This document shows positions 36,457 to 49,333 of a stretch of 64,000 bases of DNA, one piece after another. Origin of the DNA: Lathyrus oleraceus (lineage: Eukaryota; Streptophyta; Magnoliopsida; Fabales; Fabaceae); the NCBI RefSeq assembly GCF_024323335.1, contig NC_066579.1:51666771-51730770 (forward strand), in the 5' to 3' direction. Position numbers and translations under genes: made by a program. The notes below the pieces were generated by a model that worked only from the letters and a program-made list of their open reading frames with translations, was not told the origin of the DNA and ran no database searches. Each line of letters opens with the position of its first letter. Positions within the stretch are counted from its first letter, which is position 1.

Positions 36457-36881
36457 TAGGAGTTAATCATTTATGAATTTATGTTCTATGTTTGGTATTA
36501 TGTATGCATACTATGGTTTTGGATATTTTCTCCAATTAATAAAGTGTAATATTTAGCTAGTTTCACTTTGTAAAATAAGGTTATTAAGTTATCTCACTAA
36601 AGTAAAGTAGGACTAGTTGAAATTTGACATGAATAAACCAAAATCATGTGATTTTCATGCTACACATTTCATGACGAATCTATGTAATTTAATTATATCA
36701 GTATTAGTGATTATTGATGGGTTTAGTTATGATTGATATAACGAAAATAACTTTGGTTCTGTATACTGACATGACTAATGGACGAGACTATTTGAAAATA
36801 CTTGAAGTGTATATAATGACAAATTTTGAGCCCATAAAGTCTAACACGTGTGTAAAGTTAAATATGTGATCATTGGAAGAT

Positions 36882-37413
36882 TGTTAGAATTTAGGATCAC
36901 AAATGTAATAGTTAAGGTGTTAGGTCCATTGTTTAATTAGTCAAGATATATAAGGGTCTAGTTAATAATAAGTAAGTATGTGGCTAAAAATATAAATGTC
37001 ATGAAATGTAAGGTTATTGTGTAGATACCATAACTTAATATCTAATTTGATGAAGATCTAAATTAAAATATTGAAAACTAAGAAATAAACCTAGGGTTAT
37101 TTATATGGGTTATGATCTCTATTTGTAGAGAAGACAGAAAAACGCAGCACATCCGGATTCTCTCTTCATCACCATCAGAAGAGATTCAAGGAATCCTAAG
37201 GAAATCAACAAATCAGAAAATTACATACCCATGGATATGAGGGAATCCCAAGGACAAACACATGTATGTTTCCACTTTCATTCTCTAATTGAATTTTGGT
37301 ATGGGTTTAAGGGATATGAGTTGGTGAGTTATCGATTTCATAGGGATTAGTTAAGAGTTCTGATCTTGATTTCTATATGAGTAGAAATCATAAGGTTATG
37401 AATAGATCTAACA
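36882..37413 (+). repeat. Right LTR of the degenerate copia element
   Basis: Starts TGTTAGAATT after a purine-rich GGAAGA and ends TCTAACA. It is followed by TGGTATCAAAGCC (37416-37428), a better primer site than the one after the left LTR. Confidence 0.8.
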
Positions 37414-37529
37414 AGTGGTATCAAAGCCACTCATATTTGATTTAATTTGAATTTAGGATTTTTTTTTATATTTGGGTTCCAAAATTGGGATCGCTTTTAA
37501 TCATTCTGTTTTGTGTAAGCTTCGGATCT

Positions 37530-37564
<35 letters not shown>

Positions 37565-37613
37565 TAAAAGGTTGACTTCTCTGTTATCCGTCATGGATAG
37601 CCTAAAATAATTA
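37414..37613 (+). mobile_element. Second copy of copia 5' internal region, truncated
   Basis: Starts with primer site TGGTATCAAAGCC (37416) and matches 31455-31570 (GGGTTCCAAAATT-GGATC and the following text). It breaks into an (AT)n(AC)n run at about 37530-37565. It shows that a further element unit began here and shared the LTR at 36882-37413. Confidence 0.75.
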
Positions 37614-38200
37614 TTTTAAGTATAGGTGGCAAAACGGGTCGGGGCCCGCTGGGCCAGTCCGTGCACCTGCCAAAAAATGGTGGGTTGGGTTGAGATTTTG
37701 AGCCCGCCTACCCGTTTCGTCCGCCCCGCCAAAACAAAAATACCCGCTGGAGGAATACATAATGGGGTGGGGTTGGCCCGCTAGCTCGTTAAAAAAAATT
37801 AAAAAAAAACTACCTAAAAATTGTCCATGACCCATTTTGAAAAAAAAGACATATGACCCAATAATAATATCCATTAAAAAAGCTACAAATGAGTAAAAAA
37901 CCTAAATTTCTCTCACAACATCAGTAGTGCTGCAGAAATCCTTTTCACATTATCGTCGTCTTGCTAGCGGTGAATCTCTTTCAGCCTCCACTCTAGGTTC
38001 TTCTTTCATACATTATCTATTACATACATTGTCTATTACTATAATTGATTGTCTATTACATACATTGTCTATTAAAATATATTCTTCTTTATTACATACA
38101 TTGCCTATTCCACAAATTGCATACAGTAATAGACAATTTCAGCTTTAATAGTATATTACAAAATTGGTTCTAAAATTTTATTTTATAAAAACAAGAGAGT

Positions 38201-39566
<1,366 letters not shown>

Positions 39567-40669
39567 TAATATTGACCTTGATGATTAGAATTTAGTTTTA
39601 GAATGCTTCACTCTGATTTTGTTAGGCAATGTTATTATGGTTTTGGTTGGTTAAACTTAAACTTTGATGTTGTACTTAATACTTGTTAAGGTTTTGGTTG
39701 GTTGAACCTAAACTTTGGTTGCTTGATGGTTAAAAGTTAATGGTTGCTTGATGGTTTAACTTAAATATTTATTTTGGTTGGTTGAAACTTGAAAGTTAAT
39801 ATGTGTTGATGATTCTACTTCTATTTTAGGTAAATACTTGTTGAAGGTTCTATTTTTGATTGAAGGGTAATACTTTGATGGTTTTAGTCTTTTGCCGTTT
39901 ATACTTTCTAATTATTGGTTTGATGTTTTCTTATTGAAATGTAAAAAAATAGAATTTTAATTTCTTTAAAAAATGAAAATAAAATAAAATAAAAAAAGGT
40001 GGGCAAGCCCGCCGCCCTCCAACCCGTCGCCTTGGCGGGGCGGGCTAGATCTTCATGCCCATTTCAACTTGGCGGGCATGCCCTCCCCACTTCTTTTTTG
40101 GTAGGCTTTAGGCGGGGTGGGGAGGGCGGCCCGTTTTTGCACACCTAGTTTTAAGTGTTTGTTTATATATTTTCTCAGGTGGTTCTTGCTCAAACTCATC
40201 TTTTTCATCCGACCTACTTACGTATTCATACTCGGCTTTTTCACCAACTCGGCTACATGGAATTCTGGGATGTATATAAGCCCCCCGATCATGAGGTCCT
40301 ACTAGATTGAAGTGTTCAGTCAAGACAATCATATAATTCTCCTCTCTCTAAAACGACATTTTTTGCAACGAGTGTCAACCATTTAATGATGACGAGTCTT
40401 TATCTCTCATCATCATGATAATTTTTTATGAGAACTCCCACTTTTCATTATCACCCTCTTTGAAATTCTTGACTGTTACAAACTTTGTTGCTTTAAAATA
40501 CTTCGTTTTTTATTGGGACATATCTACTTTCCAATCGATTTTCTTCCTAAGAGTTTACAAACTGATATGTCCTTCATTCGTCACTCGTTTCTTCAAGTTC
40601 CAGGTATAACTTTATTTTCCTTTTCTGTTCTTTTTATTATACCTTCATTTCAAAATGATATTTACTCAG

Positions 40670-42684
40670 AGAAATGTACAATTTTTCTTAATTCTAGTGA
40701 TAGAAATAGGATTTGGAAATCTTGTATGCGAGAGTGTGATGGTTATTTGAGTAGAGCAGATTTCGACCGGATTATTAGAAAAGTTTATGGTGAAATCCCT
40801 TCCCCTATTAGTAACACCGATTTAGAGTCTTCATCCTTAGGTTTTTTGGATAATCAGATGGAAGCAACAATTTTTTTTATAAAAAAAAGAGGTCCTAAGT
40901 TATGATTATAATGTCATTGACGAAAGCTACATCTTGGAATTTGTTCCAATACCTTAATCTCTTCAATTGGGAATGAAGAAGATGTTATACTAGAACCCTG
41001 CGTAGTTGGTGAGAGAGCCTGTATCACTCGGACCAAAGGAGTATCAGAGGAGTATTTCTATTTATATTCATGAGAAATTGAGGACTTTAAAATCCGCATT
41101 CCATTTACCTATTTTGAGTCTGATCTTCTCAAAACCTTAAATATAGCCACTTCCCAGTTACACCCCAATGGTTGGGGCTTTATCAAGGCTTTTGAAATTG
41201 TTTGTGATGCAATGGACATAACGTCGACCTTGAGGTTATTTTTCTCATTTTTTGAGTTAAAGGGGCAGAGAAAGGAGGTTGGGTTTCCCTCAGCAAAATT
41301 CCTGGGAAAAGCTTTCTACAAGCCTACACTACCAACTAGAAAGGTTTTAAGGATAAATTCCTATGAGTTAAGAGTGGGAAAAGATGTCCCCAGGTTATGC
41401 ATGTGCTGGACGGGAACTATGTTTCCCAATCTATTGGTCGGGTAGTCCTTTGTCGGTCTCTGGCTTTGACTATGACAAGTTGGATGATCTGGAAATTCCG
41501 TCTTTGGCCATTTTGGATAACTTTCGGGTAGTCAAAGTTAAAGATCTTTTACAGATTTCAGATGACCCTAAATAAATTTCTAATTTTTTGGGTAATGCTT
41601 ATACGTGTTTATTTATCGTCATCTCATGATATTATTAGCCTTCCTATTCATTGATTTTTATTTTGGTCCTCTCTTTTCAGCAAAAATGACAAATCTCAAA
41701 CTCTTTGAACAAAAGAAGTAGATGGTTGAAGCCAGAGCAAGGCGTGGAGATCAACCCGCTTCTAAGAGTGATCTGAAGGGTATTCAGACACGAGCCCTCA
41801 AAAGGAAAAATGTGGATGTCTCTAAGGTGACTCTTGTCATATCAAAGCCCGAGCCGACCTCTGCTCCTCTTCCCGGGGACTTAAAGATGAGTTCTCCAAA
41901 GAAAATGAAGACCATGATGATTGACGATGTTAGTCAAGCCGACCTAAAAATCACTACTTTGATGTGGGATTCAAGTAGCAATCATCATACCAACCCTTCC
42001 TCTGAGTTCAAGTTCTGGTCCAATAACTTCGATGGTTTGAGATATCTTTACGACCATATAAATACGAACGAAGATGTTGAGAAAGTGTAATCAATATGTG
42101 CTTAGAAATTGACCCCAAATCTTGGGGCATATTTGATTAGATATGCCATCGTGACTAGGGATTTATTTGAAGTGGGTTACGCGCGTGAACAAAATGAGAT
42201 TTTCCTTAATAAAGAGCTAACCCAATCAACGGATGACTTGAAGGTACAAAGCACCCACGTAGAGGAATTGCCCAAGCAACTTTCGGAGATGAAGAAGCAA
42301 AAGGAGACGTTGAAATCCCAACTATTAGAAATGACTAAGCAAAAGAAGACTGTAGTGACTAATTGCTCGAAACTGGAAATGACTAATGTCATCTTAACCC
42401 AAGAAATAGAGCAATCTTAGACTTTTAACGAGACTTTAAAGAAATATATGCAAGATGCCCATGTGGACTTGCTTTCCGCTGGTGACGAAGCCTTTGAGAT
42501 GTCCAAAGCTTAAGCTTTATGCATCACACTAGGCCTGGACGTGTCAAGGATGGATTTCTTCAAAGTTGTTATAGACGGGTAACTAGTCGACATGGAAGAA
42601 GCTTCTCCTGAAGCAAAAAGCTTGAAGAACGTGACAGTGGATAATCCCACATCGGAAGCTCAGGAAGACGAGCATGAAGTTTGA
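40670..42684 (+). pseudogene. Antisense extra ORF of a Tat element (PF04195-like)
   Basis: A decayed protein gene opposite in strand to the neighbouring pol. Middle segment: IRIPFTYFESDLLKTLNIATSQLHPNGWGFIKAFEIVCDAMDITSTLRLFFSFFELK (frame around 41090-41260), typical of the domain named putative gypsy type transposon. A basic, Ser/Lys-rich part follows (41722-42090), then a coiled-coil-like part with repeated QLSEMKKQKETLKSQLLEMTKQKK (42109-42420), then an acidic tail ending near 42684. Intron-like gaps end in TTTACTCAG at about 40669 and TCTTTTCAG at about 41681. Several stops and shifts are present. Function in Tat elements is unknown; the 5' limit is approximate. Confidence 0.7.
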
Positions 42685-42969
42685 ATTTACTTAAGTTTTG
42701 TTGTTGGGCATAAATGGTGATGTGCACTTTGTATTTTTTTGGAACTATTTTGTTTTCCTACCAGACAATTAAGCCTTTTAAAGGCTCTTTTTATGATGAT
42801 GTTATTTCTTTATCCTTCTACGCATTTCCTTTATTTCAAATATCTTGTTTGTCTTATTATTTGAGTCATAGACTTTTAGCCAACCTCATAGGTCGGCGCA
42901 CTTACCTAACTTGGTCATATACAATTTCTTTAGGCCAAAAGCTTCTATTAACGTTACTAGTCTAAAGCG

Positions 42970-43680
42970 GATTATGCTAGAGGCTTTAAGTAGCTTAGAC
43001 TTCAGTTAGGCTAGAGATTTTATTAATGTTTCTTGGGCGTAGCTGATTATACCAGATGCTTCAATTAGCTTGGGCTTTAGTTAGGCCAGCAGATTTATTA
43101 ATGTTTTCCGACTGCAACTGATTATGCCAGAGGCTTCAAGTAGCTTAGACTTCAATTAGGATAGAGGTTTTATTAGGGTTACCTAGCCATATTCGATTAT
43201 GCCAGAGGCTTCAAGTAGCTTGGAATTCAGTTAAGCCAGATGTTTTATTAATGTTGCCTGACTGTAGCCGATTATGCCAGAGGTTTCAAGTAGCTTGGAC
43301 TTCAGTTAGGCCAGAGGTTTTATTAATGTTTCCCGGTTGCATTCGATTATGCCAAAGGCTTCGAGTAGCTTGGACTTCAGCTAGGTCGGAGGTTTTATTA
43401 ATGTTGTCTAGCCGCTACTGATTATGCCAGAGGATTCAAGTAGCTTGAACTTCACTTAGGCCAGAGGTTTTATTAATGTTTCCCGGCCGCAGACGATTAT
43501 TCCAAAGGATTCAAGTAGCTTGAACTTCAGTTAGGTCAGAGGTTTTATTAACGTTGCCCGACCACAACCGATTATGCCAGAGGCTTCAAGTAGCTTGGAC
43601 TTCAGTTAGGCTATAGGTTTTATTAACATTTCTCGACTGCAACCGATTATTCCAGAGGCTTAAAGTAGCTTGGACTTCAT
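42970..43680. repeat. 75-bp tandem repeat array, about 9.5 copies
   Basis: Units begin GATTATGCCAGAGGCTTCAA and recur every 75 bp (42970, 43045, and so on to 43645). They share GTAGCTT, TTCAGTTAGG and TTTTATTAA boxes and vary most in the last 15 bases. The array lies between pol and the antisense ORF of the Tat element, a position where Ogre/Tat elements often carry tandem repeats that can seed satellites. Confidence 0.97.
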
Positions 43681-43844
43681 CCTGGATCGAGTCTTAGGAC
43701 CTCATTACCTACTTAATACAATACATTTGTTTTAACTATGGGTGCCTCATTAAAAATAATTTCCCTTGCAAGGGAAAATAGTACATTCCCATAATTTTTA
43801 TTTATGATGTTTATTACATAGTCTATCTAAGATAAAACTTAAGA
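43681..43844. other. Spacer between tandem array and Tat integrase
   Basis: No coding seen. It contains a short inverted repeat TTTCCCTTGCAAGGGAAA at about 43760-43777. Confidence 0.5.
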
Positions 43845-45670
43845 GTAGTTACATTCCAGATCATAGGTATTTCAACACCCTCTAAAATTTCTAACTTATA
43901 AGCTCCGTTATTAAACCTCTAACGGATATGGAAAGGTTATTCCCAATTCAGAGCTAGCTTGCCTCAGTCACCCTCTTCACCACCAGATCTCCTTTATGAA
44001 ATCCCTTTTTCCTTACTTTATAATTAATCCTCCTGGAGATTCTTTATTTGGCTGTGAACTTCCTTATGTGGGTTGTTTCCCTAATTTCATCCAACAAATA
44101 TGCAGAATTATCCATACCGTTTGAGTTGGCATTCTCATCAAAAGCAATACGCCTCCAATTCGGAGTGTTGAGTTCGACTGATATTATTGCATCGGCTCTA
44201 TAAACCATCCTGAAAGGAGTCTCCCGAGTATTTGAATGGGACAGAGTATGATAAGACCATAAAATTTCATACAGATACTTGACCCATAACCCTTTGGCTT
44301 CATCCAACTTCTTTTTCATCTTGGACAAAATGATCTTGTTTGCCGCCTCTGCTTGGACGTTTGCTTGAGGTTGTTCCACTGAAATAAATCAATTTTGTAT
44401 TCCCAAATCTTTATAAAAATCTAACTTATGAACTAGAAAATTGTATGTCGTTGTCTGACACAATAACCCTATGAAGGCCAAAACAACATATTATGTTTCT
44501 CTAGTAGAACCGACGTACTCTTTCTGCTATGATTCATGCCACTACTTCTACCTCCACCCATTTCGTGAAGTAATTGACATCCACTATTAAGAACTTCAAT
44601 TGTCCGGCTGCCACAGGAAATGGACCCAGAATATCCTCAACCCCCCATTGATAAAGCAACCATGGTAAGAATATCGAATGCAATAGTTCTACATGAAAGT
44701 GGATGAAAGGAGCGAACATTTGACATTTCTCACACCGACTTATAAATTTTGCACAATCCTGCAGCATGCTCGGCCAGTAATGTCCTACTCTAAGTATTTT
44801 TCATGATAATGATCTTCCTCCGATGTGACTGCCACAAATCCCTTCATGTACTTCTTTTATGACAAATATTGTTTCCTCTTCCAAAATTCACCTTAGCATG
44901 GGAGCCGACCTTCCTATCTTGTATAAATTATCAGCAACGATGAGGTATCTAACAGATGTCCATTTAATGTGCATGGCTTCCACCTCTTCTTTTGGTAGCT
45001 CATTCTGGGTTAAATATCGAACGATAGACACCATCCAACCCCTTGCACTATCCAATGTTATAATTTCCTCGACCCCTGTACTCGGTGATTCCAAAGTTTA
45101 TTGAATTACTGTCTTGTTTTATCCGACACCTTTGGTGCTTGCTAACCATGCTAAGAGGCCGACTCTGATGTTCTCCTCCCTAGGGATATGGTTTATCTCA
45201 AATTCTTCAAATGTTTGAGACATGTTGAGAGCTTTTGCAAGTATCTGACCAATGATGGATCCTTCGTTTGAAACTCTCTCCTGCCTTGGCTGGCAATTAA
45301 TTGAGATTCAAGTTGAACAAGGAAATGCGTTAGTTTGGCCTCCTTTGCCAACTTCATTCCTGCAATCAAAACTTCATATTCTGCCTGGTTGTTGCTAGCC
45401 TGGAAATTAAAACACAAATAATATTCTAGGACCAGATCACCCGCTTCTTCTAACAATATCCCGACTCCACTTCCTTTGAGATTAAAGGACCCATCCACAG
45501 GTAAAGTCCACTTGCATGATGATTCTTCCAAATTCGGAGCACTTAATTCGATTAGGAAAACGATAAGTACTTGAGATTTGATGCTAATTTGAGGTACGAA
45601 CTTTATATCATATTCTGAAAACTCTACCTCCCAGGCTACCATTCTTCTTGCCATATATGGTTTCTTCATG
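43845..45670 (-). pseudogene. pol: Tat pol remnant: RNase H and integrase
   Basis: Read on the minus strand. RNase H at 45669-45193: GRMVAW-like start, KWTLPVDGSFNLKGSGVGILLEEAGD and FQASNNQAEYEVLIAGMKLAKE. Linker at 45094-44888: VRYLIVADNLYKIGRSAPML. Integrase finger and core at 44767-44534: SRCEKCQMFA, ILGPFPVAAGQLKFLIVDVNYFTKWVE. Core end at 44379-44044: EQPQANVQAEAANKIILSKMKKKLDEAKGLW. C-terminal part to about 43850: WEGPF-like segment. Stops and shifts separate the pieces. RT and gag are absent because the sequence ends at the LINE junction. Clearly inactive but well enough preserved to name. Confidence 0.88.
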
Positions 45671-47139
45671 ACCTGCTTAATAGGGTTATTATTCCGACTA
45701 GAGGATTACGACAAGGTGACCCTCTTTCACTCTAACTCTTCGTTATCTGTATGGAATTATTGTAGCATATAATCATCAGGGAAGTCAATGAAGGCCATTG
45801 GAAACCTATCAAGTTATCTCGTAATGGACCCTTTATATTGCATTATTTTTTTGCAGATAATGTTCTTCTTTTCGCAATGGTTTCAAACTCCCAAGCAGGG
45901 ATGATTTATGATATCTTGAATTGTTTTTCCATGTGTTTTGGCTTCAAAGTGAATGTTACTAAATCAAAGGTGTTCTTCTCAACTACCACCAAGAGGAGTC
46001 AAATGGGTTCAATTGTCTCCATAACAGGTATCAAGAGAACTCTTACTCTACATAAATACTTGGGTTTCCCTATGTTGCATGGTCGTCTTCAATGCAAGGA
46101 ATTTGAGTTTTTAGTGCAGAAAATCAATCAGAGGTTAGCATCTTGGCAACATGAACTGTTAAACAAGGCTGGTTGTTTGACTCTAGTTAGGTATGTCCTG
46201 AACTCCATCCCAAATTATTATATGCAAGTGGCTTGGCTATCTCAGTCAACTTGTGATTTTATTGATAGGATGGCTAAAAACATTTTGTGGAAAGGTGATA
46301 TAAACTCTGGTCTGCATCTCGTTGGCTAGAATAAAATCATTAACCCCAAAAAGTTGGGTGGTTTTGGGACCAGGAAAGGAATAAAGGTCGATACTTCAAT
46401 ATTTGGTAAGCTGGTTTGGGGTCTCCACTGGGATTGTGATTTCCTATGGGTCCAAGTTTTGAAGCATACATGTATCAGTGAAGAAACTTTCCTTAATATG
46501 AAAAAAACCTTGATAAGTTAGTTGGAATGCAATTATGAAAGTTATCTCTGCTATTAAAGATGACTTTGAATTTAGATTGGGGAATGAGAACTTCTTTTTT
46601 TGGTTTACCAATTAGTTTCGGGTAGGGAAATTAGTAGAGAAGGTTGTGGTTATCTACGATATGAAAATGCGAGTGAATGATGTTTACTTGGATGAGATAT
46701 GAAACTTCAATTTATTATATACTAATATTCTTCCGGGTGTTTGTGACCGCTTGAAAGCACTCCATATTTGTTTGAACTCTATGGTGCCTGATCAATTAAC
46801 TTGGAAAGAAAACTTATATGGTATCTATACTATTTGGTATGATTATAACATGCTCAATAGACTTGAATTTGTTCATAATACAACAGACAATAACTTTGGA
46901 AGTGGGTGTGGCATATTCCTGCTCCTGAGAAGGTGAAATTCTTCCTTTTGACCACTTTACATAAGATCCTTCCTACGAGATAAATGTTGCTTCATCGTGG
47001 TATGCTCAAGAAGGATCTTTGTCCTTGATGCAATCAGGACACTGAAGCGACTCTATATTGCCCGGGAGATTGTGAATTTTCTACTCGCTTTTGGAAATCT
47101 ATTGTCTTTTTGGACCCACTATTACTCCAAGAGGATAGT
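45671..47139 (+). pseudogene. LINE (plant L1) RT and zinc-binding remnant, left part
   Basis: 5'-truncated non-LTR element. Seen: TRGLRQGDPLS at about 45695; the RT motif YFFADNVLLFA (45838-45880), where the usual FADD is FADN; open frame 45838-46329 with FKVNVTKSKVFFS, HKYLGFPMLHGRL, INQRLASWQHELLNKAGCLTLVRYVL; then NPKKLGGFGTRKG; and a Cys-rich RT-linked zinc-binding segment (about 46915-47130) with stops. The remainder of the same element resumes at 58976, after a copia insertion that duplicated ATAGT (47135-47139). Endonuclease and first ORF are missing. Confidence 0.88.
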
Positions 47140-48411
47140 TGTGAAAGCAAGCTTCTCAAGTGATTATTTTGATGAAGACAAACTGCAAGAATATGTTGGT
47201 GTCAAAAAGAATGGATCAAGAATCATAACATGAGTCAGTGCATTAAAGTAATGACTTCAAGTGTTAAAGATCAAGCCTTGGATGATATCTTGGATTGATA
47301 ATGACATTATAAGGTATAAGTTTACATTCTCTCTATGTTGAATATAAGTGCTAAAAAAATTCATACTTAATCACGGCATATTGAATTACAATTTTTATTG
47401 CATTAAAATTAGTAAGAATAATTTTCAAAAAAAAATTCACTGCCAATAGCAGTGGTAACCGGTTACCACTTTTGATGTAATTGGTTACCACACTGAAGCA
47501 CTATATTCTGTGGCTTTTTTAAAGCGTTTAACCGGTTACCCAATAACATGTAACCGATTACATGTGTGCAAAATTCAATTTTTTAAGGCACTAGTTCAAG
47601 TGTAACCGGGTACACCATATACGGTAACCGGTTACCACTGAACCAGTGACAATGTTTCACTTATTTTCTGCTCCCAACGAGTTTTTAAAGGGGCATAGGA
47701 ACCATGACAACTATTCAAGCATTTGTACTTTTTTAGAGAGGTGTTAAGGCACTATATAAACCATACTTTTCAGATTTTGAAAGTCACCTCTTTCATCTAC
47801 AATTCAAATATTATTTTTCTCTCATTTTCAAAAACCAAGTGTTCTTAACAGAATTTTTTGTTGAAACTTTTGCATTAAACCTTCATTGCAACATCACATA
47901 GTTTCAACCAAATACATCATTGAGATCTTGTGTTACATATTGAGAATTGTTTTCTTGAAGGGTAAGATCAATCCAAGTGATTGATACATTGTATACAACT
48001 TTAAAAACTCTTGTAAAATTCAGAATAGTATTGAAATCCTTGTTTTCCAGAATTGTTGAAAGCAAGAGAGTGATTAAGGGAGGATTGTTTTCTTAAGTCA
48101 CTTTGTGTATATCATAAAGGGATTGTCCTTACTGATGCATTTAGGATCTTCTGTATAGAGGCTAGGATTGCTTGTACAAAGTCCAAACAAGATAGTAAAA
48201 TCTCTTACTGCGTAAGGGGACTGGAGTACCCTCGGATTATAAGGGGAACCAGGATACATCATTGTGTTCTTTATTTTTCCGCACTTTACCGCATTCATCT
48301 ATTAACATTCAACTGGAAAAATAATCGGATTCAAGTCTAAAATCGGAAAAAAAATTTAAAGTACCTAATTCACCCCCCCCCCCCCCCTCTTACGTGCATT
48401 CCATACTTACA
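47140..48411 (+). repeat. 5' LTR of the SIRE-like element (1272 bp)
   Basis: Limits come from the target duplication on the left and the primer-like TTGGAATCAGAGA (48413) on the right. It has palindromic GGTAACCGGTTACC boxes (about 47456 and 47620) and a run of 15 C at 48373-48387. Confidence 0.8.
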
Positions 48412-48459
48412 TTTGGAATCAGAGAAGGTTATTAGTAACTTTCTCCTTAGATCCAGAAG

Positions 48460-49333
48460 ATGGCTTCCGTAAGCGCAAATCCGGTTTTTAAAGATGGTGG
48501 AAGTAGCAACAAACCACCACTATTTTTCGATAAATACTTTAACTTCTGGAAAATACGCATGAAGTCACATTTAGAAGCACAAGACGAAGTAATTTGGGAT
48601 GCCATTGAAAATGGTTCATTTGTTCCCATGAGTGTTGTCAACAATGTAGGGACAGTAAAGATTAAAAGTGCACGGGACGATGACGATAAGAAAAAGGTTA
48701 TTTAGAACAAAAAGGCAATCAATATACTTTAGAGTGCTCTTAGCATGGATGTATTTTTCCGTGTTTCTCAGTGTGCAACCACAAAGGAAATTTGGTATAC
48801 TCTAGTTGAAACACATGAAGGAACCGCTGAAGTTAAAAGGTCTAGATTAAATACCTTAAGTCAAGAGTATGAGATGTTCAGAATGCAATCCGGAGAATCC
48901 ATCGTCGCACTACAAAACATATTTATACACTTTACGAATCATTTGATTGCTCTTTGTAAGACCTTTACTAACGATGATCTTAATCTTAAAGTACTCAGAT
49001 CGTTAACTAGAGAATGGAAACCAAAAGTAACGAAAATATAGGAAAATAAAAGTCTTTCTACCATGACTTCTGCATCATTGTTTGGAAAACTACAAGAACA
49101 TGAACTTGAACTCAGGAGACTTGAAAAGCATGAAAATCAAGAAAAGAAATCAAAAGACATTGCTTTAAAAGTTATCTAAAAGAAGAACAAGAAGATGATG
49201 CTCCGGAAGAAGATGATAATTTCATGCTCCTTGTAAAAGTATTTGGTAAGCTTTTTGGTAATAATGAACAATCCTTGAATAATGCAAAAAGAAAGAAATT
49301 TTTCAGGAAAAATGATACTTCTACGTTAACACC
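48460..49333 (+). pseudogene. gag: SIRE-like gag, part 1 (before the nested insertion)
   Basis: Capsid-like protein beginning MASVSANPVFKDGG about 48 bp after the LTR. It is typical of SIRE/Maximus gag: FDKYFNFWKIRMKSHLEAQDEVIWDAIENG, then KEIWYTLVETHEGTAEVKRSRLNTLSQEYEMFRMQSGES, then a charged LFGKLQEHELELRRLEKHE. Stops occur at 48703-48705 and about 48730, at about 49039 and near 49177. The frame is then cut at 49333 by the Athila-like insertion; gag continues at 54918 with one copy of ACACC duplicated. Confidence 0.85.

Larger units (their letters stand above)
30935..37413 (+). mobile_element. Degenerate Ty1/copia element with two LTRs
   Basis: Left LTR about 30935-31454, right LTR 36882-37413, with gag, protease, integrase, RT and RNase H remnants in copia order between them. 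A degraded primer site (TGGTTTCAGCG at 31457) follows the left LTR. The LTRs are clearly homologous, both ending ATAGATCTAACA, but much diverged, so the element is old. Sequence right of the right LTR repeats the region right of the left LTR (see findings), so there is no simple target duplication. I do not assign a copia lineage. Confidence 0.85.
40157..45670 (-). mobile_element. Tat-lineage Ty3/gypsy remnant with antisense ORF
   Basis: Integrase and RNase H remnants on the minus strand (43845-45670), a 75-bp tandem array (42970-43680) downstream of them, then a gene-like ORF on the opposite strand (about 40670-42684). Some Tat elements are known to carry an additional ORF between pol and the 3' LTR, sometimes antisense, and this arrangement fits. 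LTRs were not found. The left end is cut by the hAT insertion or lies beyond it; the right end stops at the LINE junction at about 45670. Confidence 0.75.
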
